The translations under genes were made by a program, and so were the position numbers. Positions 8,203 through 16,253 of a stretch of DNA of 24,199 nucleotides are shown in pieces. Origin of the DNA: a virus; IMG/VR virus record IMGVR_UViG_3300043786_000780, positions 1 to 24,199 of that record. One strand, 5' to 3'. Under the pieces are notes generated by a model that had not been told where the DNA came from, searched no databases, and saw nothing but the letters and a program-made list of their open reading frames with translations. Each line of letters begins with the position of its first letter. The first letter of the stretch is position 1.

Positions 8203-8952
8203 CTAGCCGGCCTTGCGGAGCGTGTTGCGGAACCGCTCACGGATGCGGGCCACGACCTTCTGGACGCCGGCGGCCCCCTGCATGTAGGGCCGGGCCGGGT
8301 AGCGAGCCACTTTCGTGATCGAGGTGGCTTCCCAGTTGCGTTTGCTCTTGAGCGGCTTGTTGGACCAGATCAGGGCACCGTATTCGTACTGGTTGCCACG
8401 GGCCACGTTGGAGGTGAACCGGCCACGCTCGTCACGGCCTTGGCCACGGAACCCCCGTCGCCGCAGGTAGGCATTGCGGGCGGCCCCGACGCCGATGCGG
8501 TACGCCCGGAGCACGAGCGACCCGCCGAACTCGTGGAGCCGCGCCAGCCAATGGGCATTCTCCGCACCGATCACGATGCTTTTGCGGCCGTCGTCCCAGA
8601 TATCACGGATGTCACGGTAGGCAAACCGCTTGGGTGCCCACGACTTGATTGGCTTGCCAGCCGGCCGTGGCTTGCCACTGCCCATCATGGTCAGGTCTTG
8701 GTAGAGACCGCCGACGAACTCCACGATGGCACCTGCCTTGACCGCCTTGCGCCCGGCTTTTGTTCGTGCCGGTGCCACCTGCCCGATGCCACGCTTGGCA
8801 GCTTCTTTGACGTCCAATCCAGCCTTTCGCAATGCTTCGTAGTTGGCACGGGCCAGTTGCTTCCGCACTCTGGCCGTGTCGAAGTATTGCCGTTTCATCC
8901 TGGCCTTCAGCACCAGGCGAGCCTGCGTCTCAGCCGACCGTGGTCGTGCCAT
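8203..8952 (-). CDS. HK97 gp10-like head-tail or tail completion protein (249 aa)
   Basis: A basic protein (many Arg and Lys, especially in the first 70 residues) with the segments HEFGG (140-144) and YPARPYMQGA (218-227). These are the hallmark patterns of the HK97 gp10/gpG-like family, which acts at the head-tail interface or tail top in siphophages. A Gly/Arg-rich insert (about 158-185) makes it longer than the usual 120-180 residues. The start overlaps the upstream stop (TGATG). It sits just after the tail completion candidate and before the tube genes, matching the family's usual gene order. Confidence 0.8.
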   Translation of the reverse strand: MARPRSAETQARLVLKARMKRQYFDTARVRKQLARANYEALRKAGLDVKEAAKRGIGQVAPARTKAGRKAVKAGAIVEFVGGLYQDLTMMGSGKPRPAGKPIKSWAPKRFAYRDIRDIWDDGRKSIVIGAENAHWLARLHEFGGSLVLRAYRIGVGAARNAYLRRRGFRGQGRDERGRFTSNVARGNQYEYGALIWSNKPLKSKRNWEATSITKVARYPARPYMQGAAGVQKVVARIRERFRNTLRKAG

Positions 8953-9395
8953 CAGCGGAACGTCCGGTAGGTGACCGTGATGACCGCCCGCCAGACGTTG
9001 CGTTCTTGGAGGGCCTCGTCTGGGTTGATGTCGATCGTGATGGCCTGCGGGCTCGTCACGCCCGTGGGGAACTGCACCGCGCCCCAGGAGTGGGCGAGGA
9101 TCGTGTCTACGATCTCCTCGGCGAGCTCGAGCATTTCGTCGGCCAGGGCGTCCGTCGGCGCGTGGCGGCCGACGAACACGTTGACCGTGTAGTCGTGCTG
9201 GTGCTGGGTGCGATCCACCCGCTCGATCGTGTCGGAGCCAGGCGTCACGGCCACGACCGGGTCGGCCATGTCCTCAACGTCGTAGCTCGGCCAGTTGACC
9301 CGCTGCACGGTGGGCTGAGTATCGACGCTGGAATACTCGGCGTCGGCCAGGCCGTCAGCCAGAGCGTCGGCGAGATCCTTGAGCATCGAACTCAT
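8952..9395 (-). CDS. Tail completion or terminator protein candidate (147 aa)
   Basis: Small acidic alpha/beta protein. The N-terminal helix (MSSMLKDLADALADGLADA) is followed by strands, then a segment reading HQHDYTVNVFVGRHAP, a second acidic helix (ALADEMLELAEEIVDTI) and a final strand pair ending in RAVITVTYRTF. This helix-strand pattern, the length, and the place directly before a gp10-like gene and tube genes agree with tail terminator or completion proteins of siphophages (gpU-like or HK97 gp11-like roles). The start is in an ATGA overlap with the glycosyltransferase gene upstream. Confidence 0.7.
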   Translation of the reverse strand: MSSMLKDLADALADGLADAEYSSVDTQPTVQRVNWPSYDVEDMADPVVAVTPGSDTIERVDRTQHQHDYTVNVFVGRHAPTDALADEMLELAEEIVDTILAHSWGAVQFPTGVTSPQAITIDINPDEALQERNVWRAVITVTYRTFR

Positions 9396-10441
9396 GCCGC
9401 CACCTCTAGGATCCGCTCCATGTTCGTGACATTCGCCACGAGTCGCGGGTCGTCAGGACATGATGCCAACGCTTGCCGGGCCAGGGTGAGGGCCTCGGGC
9501 CTGTTTCCGAGGTTCCAGGCGGCCACCGCCGCCAGGTCGTACGCCTTGCCTTTGGCCAGCGGATCCGTTGCGTGGGTGCTCGGCCACTCGGATGCGATGG
9601 CTTGCTGGGCAAACCCGTAGCACTGTTCCCACTCCTGCCGGCGGTAGTGGCACAGGGCGAGCTGCTGCCAGGCGTCGGGTTCGCCGATGGCCGCCTTAGC
9701 GGCAGCGTGCAGGTGCTGCTCCTCGCCCGTCAGCCGGTGCATGGCCCGGTAGGCATAGGCCCGTTCGGTCGCCTGCCCGTGGGGCATGGCGAGGTAGGCC
9801 GCAAACGTGGCCGCAGCCTCCGGGCAGCCGGCCCACTCCTCCTCCCGGGCCAGATACCAGAGCGGGCGCGGGTCGTGTGGAGCCTCACGCACCGCCACCC
9901 GCAGGAGCTCGAGGTCCGTCTTGTGTTTCTTGCCCGTGTCACGGTGGTGGTGGATCTCCAGTCCCTCGGCGAACACCGCCACCTTTTCGCCGGCCCAGCA
10001 CGTCAGGCCCTCGTGGGTCGCCTGGGACCAGCGGAACCCGTGTCGAGCGTGAACTCGGTCGGAGTGAAACCACAGGCCAGGCACGCCAGGAGCCTGCCAC
10101 GACCAGACGTAGCGGTAGTGGAGGTTGTTGGTACCGCCCGTCCACGCCCGCTCAATCGCTTGCCGCCAGCCAGGCTGAATCCGCTCGTCGAGGTCGAGGC
10201 GGACGCACACGTCCACGTCGGCCGGCAGGTGGTAGAGCGACAGGTTGTGAGCGTCGTCCCACCGCCACGGCACGACGTTGCCACGGGCCACGGTCACGCC
10301 GGCCGCCTCCAGGGCCTCCACCGTGCCGTCGGTGCTGCCGGTGTCGGTGACCACCCGCACGTCGGCCTCCTGGCACGAGGCCGCCCAGTCGGCGACGTGC
10401 TTCGCCTCGTTGCGAGCCAAGGCGTAGACGCCGATCTTCAC
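9392..10441 (-). CDS. GT2 glycosyltransferase with C-terminal TPR repeats (349 aa)
   Basis: Residues 1-170 are a GT-A domain of family 2. The start MKIGVYALARNEAKHVADW carries the typical (A)RNEA motif, then DTGSTDGT (33-40) binds the nucleotide part, DLDER (83-87) is the DxD-type metal site, and HEGL (143-146) and HHHRD (164-168) resemble acceptor-side and C-terminal motifs of TPR-linked GT2 enzymes. Residues of about 175-349 form helical repeats (TPR-like), often found in enzymes acting on protein or cell-surface acceptors. It is predicted to transfer a sugar from a nucleotide sugar; donor and acceptor are unknown. It is cytoplasmic, lacking signal or membrane segments. It ends the glycan block and overlaps both neighbours (ATGA on each side). 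Confidence 0.88.
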   Translation of the reverse strand: MKIGVYALARNEAKHVADWAASCQEADVRVVTDTGSTDGTVEALEAAGVTVARGNVVPWRWDDAHNLSLYHLPADVDVCVRLDLDERIQPGWRQAIERAWTGGTNNLHYRYVWSWQAPGVPGLWFHSDRVHARHGFRWSQATHEGLTCWAGEKVAVFAEGLEIHHHRDTGKKHKTDLELLRVAVREAPHDPRPLWYLAREEEWAGCPEAAATFAAYLAMPHGQATERAYAYRAMHRLTGEEQHLHAAAKAAIGEPDAWQQLALCHYRRQEWEQCYGFAQQAIASEWPSTHATDPLAKGKAYDLAAVAAWNLGNRPEALTLARQALASCPDDPRLVANVTNMERILEVAA

Positions 10442-11064
10442 GGCAGCCTCTCAAACACGATGAGCGTTTCGCCGGCCGCGCCACCGCAGAACCGGCACGC
10501 CGGGTGGCACCGCGCCTTGCCGATGCCCACGCCGCATGCGACCGGCCGCCAGGCGAAACCGGGCGGCATCTGAATCCGGGCCGCGAGCAGCTCGGGCCGG
10601 CAGTCGATCTCAATGTCTTCGATGACAAACGCCCCGCTGGGGGCCACGAACGGAAGCAGCGTTTCCGCCGTCACGATCTGGTGCCAGTCCTCGTGTGACC
10701 CGTCGTCGATGATGAGGTCGAACGGGCCGCCGCCTGCGTCCTCCACGGCGGCCAGGAGCGACGCACCGCTGCCCTGATCGGCGTAGTGACACTGGATCCG
10801 CCCGGCCGTGAACAGCACCTCGCGGCGGATGTCGAGCCCGACGATCGTGGCGAACGGGAAGTATTCCTCCCACATTCGGAGCGAGCATCCGGCGTTAACG
10901 CCGACCTCGAGCACCCTTCGCACGGCGTTGCGCCGGTTGCCGAACATCTCGTCGTAGGCCGGCGTGTAGTTGTGGCAGGTGTCGCCAGCAACGCCGCCGT
11001 AGGTCGTCGAGCGGCCACCCTTGTCAGTCTGGTGCTTGTCGGCCAGGTCACAGAGCAGCGTCAT
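10438..11064 (-). CDS. Class I SAM-dependent methyltransferase (208 aa)
   Basis: Start chosen at ATG 11064, in a TGATG overlap with the upstream gene (ATG at 11070 is possible). The opening LADKHQTDKG and HNYTPAYDEMF resemble sugar or natural-product O-methyltransferases of the MycE/cephalosporin hydroxylase-like group. SAM motif I is LEVGVNAG (52-59), followed by GLDI. IIDDGSH (118-124) and the EDIE segment (149-152) carry the acidic and His residues that bind metal in that group. The C-terminus has an unusual CX3CX2C cluster (Cys 186, 190, 193). In this context it probably methylates a sugar made by its neighbours, perhaps capping a glycan, but a small molecule or protein substrate cannot be excluded. 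Confidence 0.85.
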   Translation of the reverse strand: MTLLCDLADKHQTDKGGRSTTYGGVAGDTCHNYTPAYDEMFGNRRNAVRRVLEVGVNAGCSLRMWEEYFPFATIVGLDIRREVLFTAGRIQCHYADQGSGASLLAAVEDAGGGPFDLIIDDGSHEDWHQIVTAETLLPFVAPSGAFVIEDIEIDCRPELLAARIQMPPGFAWRPVACGVGIGKARCHPACRFCGGAAGETLIVFERLP

Positions 11065-11753
11065 CACCATCTCCCGTAGTGCGTGAATTGCGTTTCGTCG
11101 TGGCCCGCCGGATACCAGCGCACCGGCAGCACGTCGAGCAGCTCGACGTAGGCCATCGTGTTCATGTCCCACGACAGGCGGCCCGTGAGCCTGGTCCGCA
11201 GGCTGGCCACCGTCTCGACCGCATCGAACACCGACCCAATCAGGTGCCGTGGGCACACCCAGCACGAGCCCACGAAACGCCAGTGAGCGTCAGCGTCGTT
11301 AATTACGCCTTTGGGCCAGCAGCCCGGCAGCGTGACCGAGTCGCACGGGTGCTGCTCCAGGGCGTCCATGAACGACCGCAGCACGTCGGGTGTGACGTTT
11401 CGCTGCTTGAGAACCGTGTATTCGACCCAGGCAAACACATCGACGTCCGGGTAGAGTTCGGCCGCCCGTCGCATCCACTCGTACCGCTGCAACAGCACGA
11501 CGTTGCTTTTGGTCATGTCGGCCGGCTCGTGGAACCGGTCGGCCGGCGGGCTGGCACACGACGGCATGAGCGCGGGGTTTTCCCTGAGCAGCCGGTGAGC
11601 CCAGCAGTCCTCGAGGCGGGCTGCCTGGAACGTGTGCAGGCGGACGCCGAGGGCGTCCCGCAGCCGGCCGCCCAGGTCGGCACACTGGCCCTGGGTCAGA
11701 TGCCGGGCCGGGAACGGGTTGTGTACGAAGCCGGTGACGGCCATGGCTTTCAT
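11064..11753 (-). CDS. HtrL/YibB-like glycan-related protein, second tandem copy (229 aa)
   Basis: Starts MKAMAVTGFVHN in an ATGA overlap with the first copy, which shows the true start. Pattern resemblance to the HtrL/YibB family rests on a VTGFV start, an acidic strand motif (VDVFAWVEYTVLK, about 104-116), SWDMNT (194-199) and a final GHDETQFTHY (217-226). The same four landmarks occur in the neighbouring gene, though the middle parts differ greatly. Members of this family occur in polysaccharide clusters and are thought to be glycosyltransferases, with little direct biochemistry that I can name. A Cys/Trp-rich middle (CWVCPRH near 164) is peculiar to this copy. Probable cytoplasmic glycan enzyme; exact reaction unknown. 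Confidence 0.7.
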   Translation of the reverse strand: MKAMAVTGFVHNPFPARHLTQGQCADLGGRLRDALGVRLHTFQAARLEDCWAHRLLRENPALMPSCASPPADRFHEPADMTKSNVVLLQRYEWMRRAAELYPDVDVFAWVEYTVLKQRNVTPDVLRSFMDALEQHPCDSVTLPGCWPKGVINDADAHWRFVGSCWVCPRHLIGSVFDAVETVASLRTRLTGRLSWDMNTMAYVELLDVLPVRWYPAGHDETQFTHYGRW

Positions 11754-12454
11754 GGCGTGTACCCGCTGAAGATCGTCTCGTCGTGGTTGGCCTGGTAGAA
11801 GGCAAACCGGTTGCGGTTGTCCCGGGCAATGGCCGCCCAGGTGTTGACCTCCCACGTCGCCCGGCCCGTGCTCTCAAGTTGCAGCGTGGCGTACTGGACG
11901 CACTTGTCGTGGAACCAGCCCGACAGCACCGTGGGCATGACCATGACGCCGCCGAGCAGATACCACGCCGGCTTCGACCAGTCGATGAGCGGGCGACCGG
12001 TGAGCGGCCACGCCTGCGGGGCGGTGATCTTGTCCCGTGGTGCCGTGTCGTTGATCACGTCGAGGTAATCCATGACCAGGTCGTCCGTCACCTGCGGCAG
12101 ATGGAAGATGCCGAAGTCGATCCAGACCAGCAGGTCCGAATCGACAATTGCGGCGGCATCGGCCAGCCACTGCGACTTCTGGTGCTGCACCACGCAATAG
12201 GCGACCGTGTCTTTGACCGGGTCGCCGTGCGGCGGCTGGGCCCCGACGGCCGGGCCGTGCAGCCAGCAGCGTTTAAGCGAAGTCGGCCGCACCTTGGTCG
12301 TGATGCACGACACGAGGTCTTTTTCGGGCCCGTCGTAATAGGCGACGCCGGGCTGCCCGAGGCCCAGGAGCCGGCGGCCGAGTTTGGCGTAGCGGTCGTG
12401 CGGCCGGTGGACACTGTCGAGCCTCACGTAGCCGGTGACGAGAGTAGCTGCCAT
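11750..12454 (-). CDS. HtrL/YibB-like glycan-related protein, first tandem copy (234 aa)
   Basis: Start chosen at ATG 12454 (MAATLVTGYVRLDS), inside the end of the propeller gene with a 31-nt overlap; a start 30 nt further upstream gives an unconvincing Arg-rich leader. Landmarks are LVTGYVRL, YAKLGRRLL, VDSDLLVWIDFG (105-116, with acidic residues as in GT-A metal sites), WYLLGGVMVMP (164-174), WEVNTWA (201-207) and NHDETIFSGY (223-232). These agree with the HtrL/YibB-like family found in polysaccharide loci. It is a paralogue of the following gene. A glycosyltransferase function is inferred; the substrate is unknown. Confidence 0.75.
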   Translation of the reverse strand: MAATLVTGYVRLDSVHRPHDRYAKLGRRLLGLGQPGVAYYDGPEKDLVSCITTKVRPTSLKRCWLHGPAVGAQPPHGDPVKDTVAYCVVQHQKSQWLADAAAIVDSDLLVWIDFGIFHLPQVTDDLVMDYLDVINDTAPRDKITAPQAWPLTGRPLIDWSKPAWYLLGGVMVMPTVLSGWFHDKCVQYATLQLESTGRATWEVNTWAAIARDNRNRFAFYQANHDETIFSGYTP

Positions 12455-13494
12455 ACGTCGTCGGCCCTCAGTTCCGCCAGCCATGCCTCGGCGTCACGCA
12501 CGCCATACGACGCGATCACACGGTCGCCGTCGGCTACCAGCCCGGCTGCAAACTCGATCGCTCGGTGGACCTGGAACGTGAACGGCGGCGACACCCGCGC
12601 GAGCCGCAGCCAATTGTCAAACCACACGAACCGGTGTTCGTAGGCTCTGTGGCCTGCATCGACGATCGCCACCTCGTGAATCAAGCACAGCCAGCCATCA
12701 CGGAACGGCACAAGCTGCGAGCCGCCGCGGAAGCCACGCGCGAGGACGGGCGACGGCGACCGGCGGCAGAGTTGCCATGCGCCCGGCAGCGTCGGGTCGT
12801 CGTCCACCGTGACGACGTGGCCGTTGATGTGGCTGCCGTAGAGCCAGCCGCCACGGCCCTCGATCGGCATCCAGTTCTTCTCGTCGCCCGGCGTGGCCAG
12901 GCTGTCGAGCACCCTGAGGTTTGCCAGCGTCGCCGTGTCCACGTCCAGGTCGGCCGCTGCAATCCGGCAACGCCCGTCCGTAAACGGTGCCACGTCTCGC
13001 ACGGTGGCCGACACGCCTATACCCGTTTGGGTATGCCGCAGCCGGCAGTCCTCGAGGCCAGTGACGACGTAGCCGCTCCTGGGATAGTCCGGGTCCGTGA
13101 TCGTGCGGCAATCCACAACGCCGAGCTCGCCGGTGAATCGCACGAGCTGGTTCCGGGTGCGGATCTGCCCGCCGTCGGCCGCCGGCATCTGGTACTGGCC
13201 ATTGACGATCTGGTAGTTGCTCGACCGCACGATCGCCAGCAGCTGCCCGGCGTGGCGGATCAGCGTCGGATTAAACGTGGACCAGCCGGGCTCGGCCGGC
13301 GGCACGTCGATCCGCACCGGCAGGACGGGCACGAGGGTGTCCAGTGTCGGCGTGTACCAGGTGCGATTGGACCGCACGAGGTGCTCGGTGGCCTCGGGCA
13401 GCGGCGACGACAGCAGTCGCTCGCAGGCCCTGCGGCCCGTGTCGAGCTCGCCGGCGTAGTAGGCGTGGATGGATAGCGCGAAGTCGTGCTCCAT
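12424..13494 (-). CDS. GH130/GT108-like beta-propeller glycan enzyme candidate (356 aa)
   Basis: The first 55 residues form a helical TPR-like lead (YYAGELDTGRRACERLLSSP) ending in RSNRTWY. The rest is beta-rich with regularly spaced motifs: FNPTLI (74-79), GLEDCRL (146-152), EKNWMP (205-210), GSQLV (258-262), HRFVWFD (287-293), IEFAAGL (313-319) and SYGVRDAEAW (329-338). This order resembles five-bladed propellers of the GH130 phosphorylases and related mannosyltransferases (EDxR, KNxxP, and a late G-x-D-A motif), though the residues are divergent. It may therefore add or phosphorolyse a sugar. It lacks signal and membrane segments. First gene of the glycan block, 31 nt after the beta-helix gene, without a strong ribosome-binding site. 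Confidence 0.7.
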   Translation of the reverse strand: MEHDFALSIHAYYAGELDTGRRACERLLSSPLPEATEHLVRSNRTWYTPTLDTLVPVLPVRIDVPPAEPGWSTFNPTLIRHAGQLLAIVRSSNYQIVNGQYQMPAADGGQIRTRNQLVRFTGELGVVDCRTITDPDYPRSGYVVTGLEDCRLRHTQTGIGVSATVRDVAPFTDGRCRIAAADLDVDTATLANLRVLDSLATPGDEKNWMPIEGRGGWLYGSHINGHVVTVDDDPTLPGAWQLCRRSPSPVLARGFRGGSQLVPFRDGWLCLIHEVAIVDAGHRAYEHRFVWFDNWLRLARVSPPFTFQVHRAIEFAAGLVADGDRVIASYGVRDAEAWLAELRADDVWQLLSSPAT

Positions 13495-13525
13495 GGCATG
13501 ACGCTAACCAGTGCGTCAACCGCCA

Positions 13526-14752
13526 TCACTGGCTCAACGCATCCGCGATTTGCTGCCCGGTACTCGCCACAGTGGCGACGTTCGCCAGCCTGCCCGACGA
13601 GAACGCCGACAGCGCCGCCGCACAGCCGGCCTCGATGTCTGCGGAACCCACGGCCGCCGTGCCGACAGTTGCGTCTACGGCCACGCCGACCAGCACGCTC
13701 GCGGCCCCTGGCACGGCACAGGTGCCGGTGGAATTGCCGCCGTTGTAGACCACGCCGCTGCGGACATTGTTCGCGGCGGGCATCACGTTGCTGGCGTTCG
13801 CATCGACAAGCGTTTTCTTCGCCGCTGACGGAACGTAGATCAGGGCGACGTTGCTGGTGTTCGCTGTAAACCGGATCGCGCCGCTGGTTGGCGAAGCGCC
13901 GAGGTCACCCCACTCGACCTCTTGGACGCTGACGACGCCGTTGCCGGCCTGCGCCACGCCCACTCCGCTCGTTGACGATGCGCCGCCCTTGGCCCTGGTA
14001 ACGGTGTTTGCGCCGGTGCCGGATGTGGTAACACTAAAGCCTGGATTTGCGCCTCCGACAGCGGTGCCCGCCAGCGTCACGGCAGCAGACCCGTTGACTA
14101 CGATACATGGTGCGCCGCCGCCGGTTGCAATGCCCGTCACGTTTGCCGTTCCGCTGCTAACCCGCAATGCCTCGGACTCGCCAGCAGACCCGGCAACGCA
14201 ATTCCCTGTGATCGTAATTGGGCCGCTGCCACCAAACACTCCTCTTGCAAATGTGGCAGAACCGCCAGTTACATTTCCCGTAATAACAACCGCTCCCGAC
14301 GAGGTGGCGTTGATCCCGTGTGAAGTCGAACTTGCACCGCCCGTCACGTTGCCCGTGACAGTCAGCGTTCCCGTGCCGCTGTGGGTCAGTCCGTGCGAAG
14401 ACGACCCGCCAGAAGGCCCGCCCGTGATGTTGCCAACAATCGTCGCACTCGCCGTGCTGGCAAGTGTCGCACACGCCGTACTCGCGGCCGTGCCGCTGAT
14501 GATGCTTGCCGTCAGCGTGACGCCGTTACTCAACGAGAACGATCCACCGTTTGTCGCGCCCCCCGTGGTGTCGTTACGCACCTCGCCTGTCGCGCCCAGG
14601 TCGGTGGTCACGTTGACGGTGACGGTGAACGAATTGGCGACCAGCACATCGCCGCTCGCAAATGTCACCGCACCCGCCGCGCCGCTAGGCGTCGTCGCCC
14701 AAACGTCGTTCGCGTCGATATTGCCCGCCTTGCGGGCGTAGTAGGTAGCCAT
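13526..14752 (-). CDS. Beta-helix-like repeat protein, probable fibre (408 aa)
   Basis: Starts MATYYARKAGNIDANDVWAT. Residues of about 60-260 are almost only Gly, Ser, Thr, Ala and Val and hold a repeat around (G)N(I/V)TGG: GNITGG 107, GNVTGG 134, GNVTGG 159, GNCVAG 183, GIATGG 207, GTAVGG 229. The spacing of 22-27 residues per unit is that of a right-handed beta-helix or beta-solenoid as in phage fibres. A different C-terminal part (about 280-408) follows. No catalytic motif is visible. With the collagen-like and LamG genes it forms the fibre block; it could be a side fibre, neck appendage or head decoration. The Ser/Thr-rich surface would offer many O-glycosylation sites. Confidence 0.8.
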   Translation of the reverse strand: MATYYARKAGNIDANDVWATTPSGAAGAVTFASGDVLVANSFTVTVNVTTDLGATGEVRNDTTGGATNGGSFSLSNGVTLTASIISGTAASTACATLASTASATIVGNITGGPSGGSSSHGLTHSGTGTLTVTGNVTGGASSTSHGINATSSGAVVITGNVTGGSATFARGVFGGSGPITITGNCVAGSAGESEALRVSSGTANVTGIATGGGAPCIVVNGSAAVTLAGTAVGGANPGFSVTTSGTGANTVTRAKGGASSTSGVGVAQAGNGVVSVQEVEWGDLGASPTSGAIRFTANTSNVALIYVPSAAKKTLVDANASNVMPAANNVRSGVVYNGGNSTGTCAVPGAASVLVGVAVDATVGTAAVGSADIEAGCAAALSAFSSGRLANVATVASTGQQIADALSQ

Positions 14753-14755
14753 CTC

Positions 14756-15043
14756 TCACAGCCCCCTGGCGACGAGGTAGCCCACCACTGCCTGCTGCAC
14801 GGCTGCAAACGCCGCCTGCTCCACGGGGTCGCTGATCTCTGTCTCGCTGCCCCGCAGCACCGTCACCGCTGCCGAGTCCAGCGTCGATACCGTGCCGTCG
14901 TCCGCGACGCGGGACGGCACGCATCGCAGCGCGAACGAGATCGGCTGCGAGCCATCGGCCCGCAGCGTCTGCGAGATGGCGAGCGAAATCTGCCACACCG
15001 GGTAGGTCTGGCCGTTGATGGTCACGGGCGTGGTGGCGTTCAT
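14756..15043 (-). CDS. Small fibre-block protein of unknown function (95 aa)
   Basis: Starts MNATTPVTINGQTYPVW with a GAGG ribosome-binding site about 6 nt upstream and ends 3 nt before the next gene's ATG. The first half is beta-like (VTINGQ, FALRCVPSRV); the second is a helix (EQAAFAAVQQAVVGYLVARG). No family is recognised. It lies between a collagen-like and a beta-helix protein, so it may be an adaptor or assembly factor for these appendages; this is position-based only. Confidence 0.7.
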   Translation of the reverse strand: MNATTPVTINGQTYPVWQISLAISQTLRADGSQPISFALRCVPSRVADDGTVSTLDSAAVTVLRGSETEISDPVEQAAFAAVQQAVVGYLVARGL

Positions 15044-15050
15044 CTGATCC

Positions 15051-15542
15051 TCAACTGTAGGAAGTGGTAAGTCGGTCGTCCCATTTGACGTTGGTGGCGG
15101 TCGCCGTCGTCACCGTACCAGCGGCGGCAACTGTGGTTCGGCGGATCGTCCACACGCTCGCGCTCGTCGCGCTGCCAGGCAGGGCGCGACCGAGATACGA
15201 GACGTTCGACACCGTGTCGCTGCGGACGGCACCGCCGCCAGCCGCGCCGGTCGGCCCCGTGCTACCGGCGGCCCCAGCAGATCCCGCCGCACCCGTTGGC
15301 CCGGTACTGCCTACGCCAGCCGCGCCGGCAGGACCAGTGACGCCGACGCCTGCGGACCCCGTGGGCCCGGTGCTACCGACGCCAGCCGCACCAGTGGGGC
15401 CAGTCACGCCAGCTGCTGAAAAAAATCCCGCAAGCGTCGTCAGTGTGACGCGCTTCGTCGCCCCGTCCGAGACGATCGGCACCACGTCCGGTCCCGTGAC
15501 GGCGGTGTCGAGCGGCAGCTGCGTGATACGTCGGAGGGCCAT
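15051..15542 (-). CDS. Collagen-like fibre protein with phage adaptor N-terminus (163 aa)
   Basis: The N-terminus (MALRRITQLPLDTAVTGPDV, then VPIVSDGATKRVTLTTL) matches the common phage fibre adaptor pattern ITxLP...VPIVxDGxTxRVTLxxL that anchors appendages to the virion. Residues of about 45-104 are Gly-X-Y-like repeats of the GPTGAAG, GVGSTGPTG type, expected to form a trimeric collagen-like rod. The C-terminal 59 residues are a short beta-like cap rich in Thr and Val. No enzyme motif is visible. The upstream junction is 9 nt without a strong ribosome-binding site. It is the second collagen-like gene in this block. Confidence 0.85.
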   Translation of the reverse strand: MALRRITQLPLDTAVTGPDVVPIVSDGATKRVTLTTLAGFFSAAGVTGPTGAAGVGSTGPTGSAGVGVTGPAGAAGVGSTGPTGAAGSAGAAGSTGPTGAAGGGAVRSDTVSNVSYLGRALPGSATSASVWTIRRTTVAAAGTVTTATATNVKWDDRLTTSYS

Positions 15543-15551
15543 GGTGATGCG

Positions 15552-16253
15552 TTAGGTGTAGGCCACCGTCGGTGGCGTGAAGTTGCCGGTGAAGATCGCC
15601 TTGCCCTTGACGATGCGAAACTCATCGATGTAGCCGGCGAAATGTGCGGCACCCGCCCCGTTTTCAACAAGTTTGCCAACGGCCGTAATGTCTGCCGACG
15701 GAATGTTTAGGTCAGCGTTTGTGACAGAAGGTGTATCCTCGACCCCATCAACAAACAGACGCAGACTGCCATTGCTGCGAGTCACTGCGACGTGAACCCA
15801 CTGATCAGTCGGAACCTCCGCGCCAACGCACTGGAGCGTCCACTGGTTTTGCCCGGCATTTTCAGCGAGAAACGATAGAGTTTCGTCGCCAGCAACATAA
15901 AACAGCCATTTTGCAAACGGCGTCGGGGTCGGCGCTAGGTCGTAGGCAGAGGCAATCGGCCGCGTACCAGAAGACTCAGAATCCACAAACACCCACGCCT
16001 CAATTGTGAAGTCGCCACTGCCGAGTTCGATTGGTGCAGTCGTGGACACATAATCGCCGTCGCCATCAAGGGCGAGGCTCGCGCCGCCAAACTTGCTTTC
16101 GGCCGTGCTGATCACGGCATTGCCCGATGCCGTCAGCGACAAGCTGTCTGGCGAAGAGTCAGTGATCGACGTGGAATTATTGCTGCCGTCGAAATGCAGC
16201 AACAGCGCATGGCTGGTTACAAATCGGGAAAACATTCCAGCCTTGCACCTCAT
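15552..16253 (-). CDS. LamG/concanavalin-like lectin-domain protein (233 aa)
   Basis: Start chosen at ATG 16253 ([11 protein letters not shown]), in an ATGA overlap with the collagen-like fibre gene. Residues of about 15-225 are one LamG-type jelly roll. Its landmarks are [12 protein letters not shown] and [15 protein letters not shown], then [49 protein letters not shown] and [13 protein letters not shown]. This is the Laminin_G_3 pattern seen in many phage appendage proteins, where it may bind glycans on the host surface or support fibre assembly. GC content is visibly lower (near one half) than in flanking genes, suggesting separate acquisition. It could equally bind glycan made by the neighbouring sugar-modifying genes. 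Confidence 0.88.
   Translation of the reverse strand: MRCKAGMFSRFVTSHALLLHFDGSNNSTSITDSSPDSLSLTASGNAVISTAESKFGGASLALDGDGDYVSTTAPIELGSGDFTIEAWVFVDSESSGTRPIASAYDLAPTPTPFAKWLFYVAGDETLSFLAENAGQNQWTLQCVGAEVPTDQWVHVAVTRSNGSLRLFVDGVEDTPSVTNADLNIPSADITAVGKLVENGAGAAHFAGYIDEFRIVKGKAIFTGNFTPPTVAYT

Noticed and set aside
10470-10510. Radical SAM signature in the methyltransferase
   Set aside because: CX3CX2C lies after a complete class I methyltransferase domain and there is no TIM-barrel sequence, so a radical SAM enzyme is not supported.
13851-14741. 296-codon plus-strand Pro/Val/Ala-rich frame
   Set aside because: Antisense to the Gly/Ser/Thr-rich beta-helix gene, which gives open antisense frames automatically.
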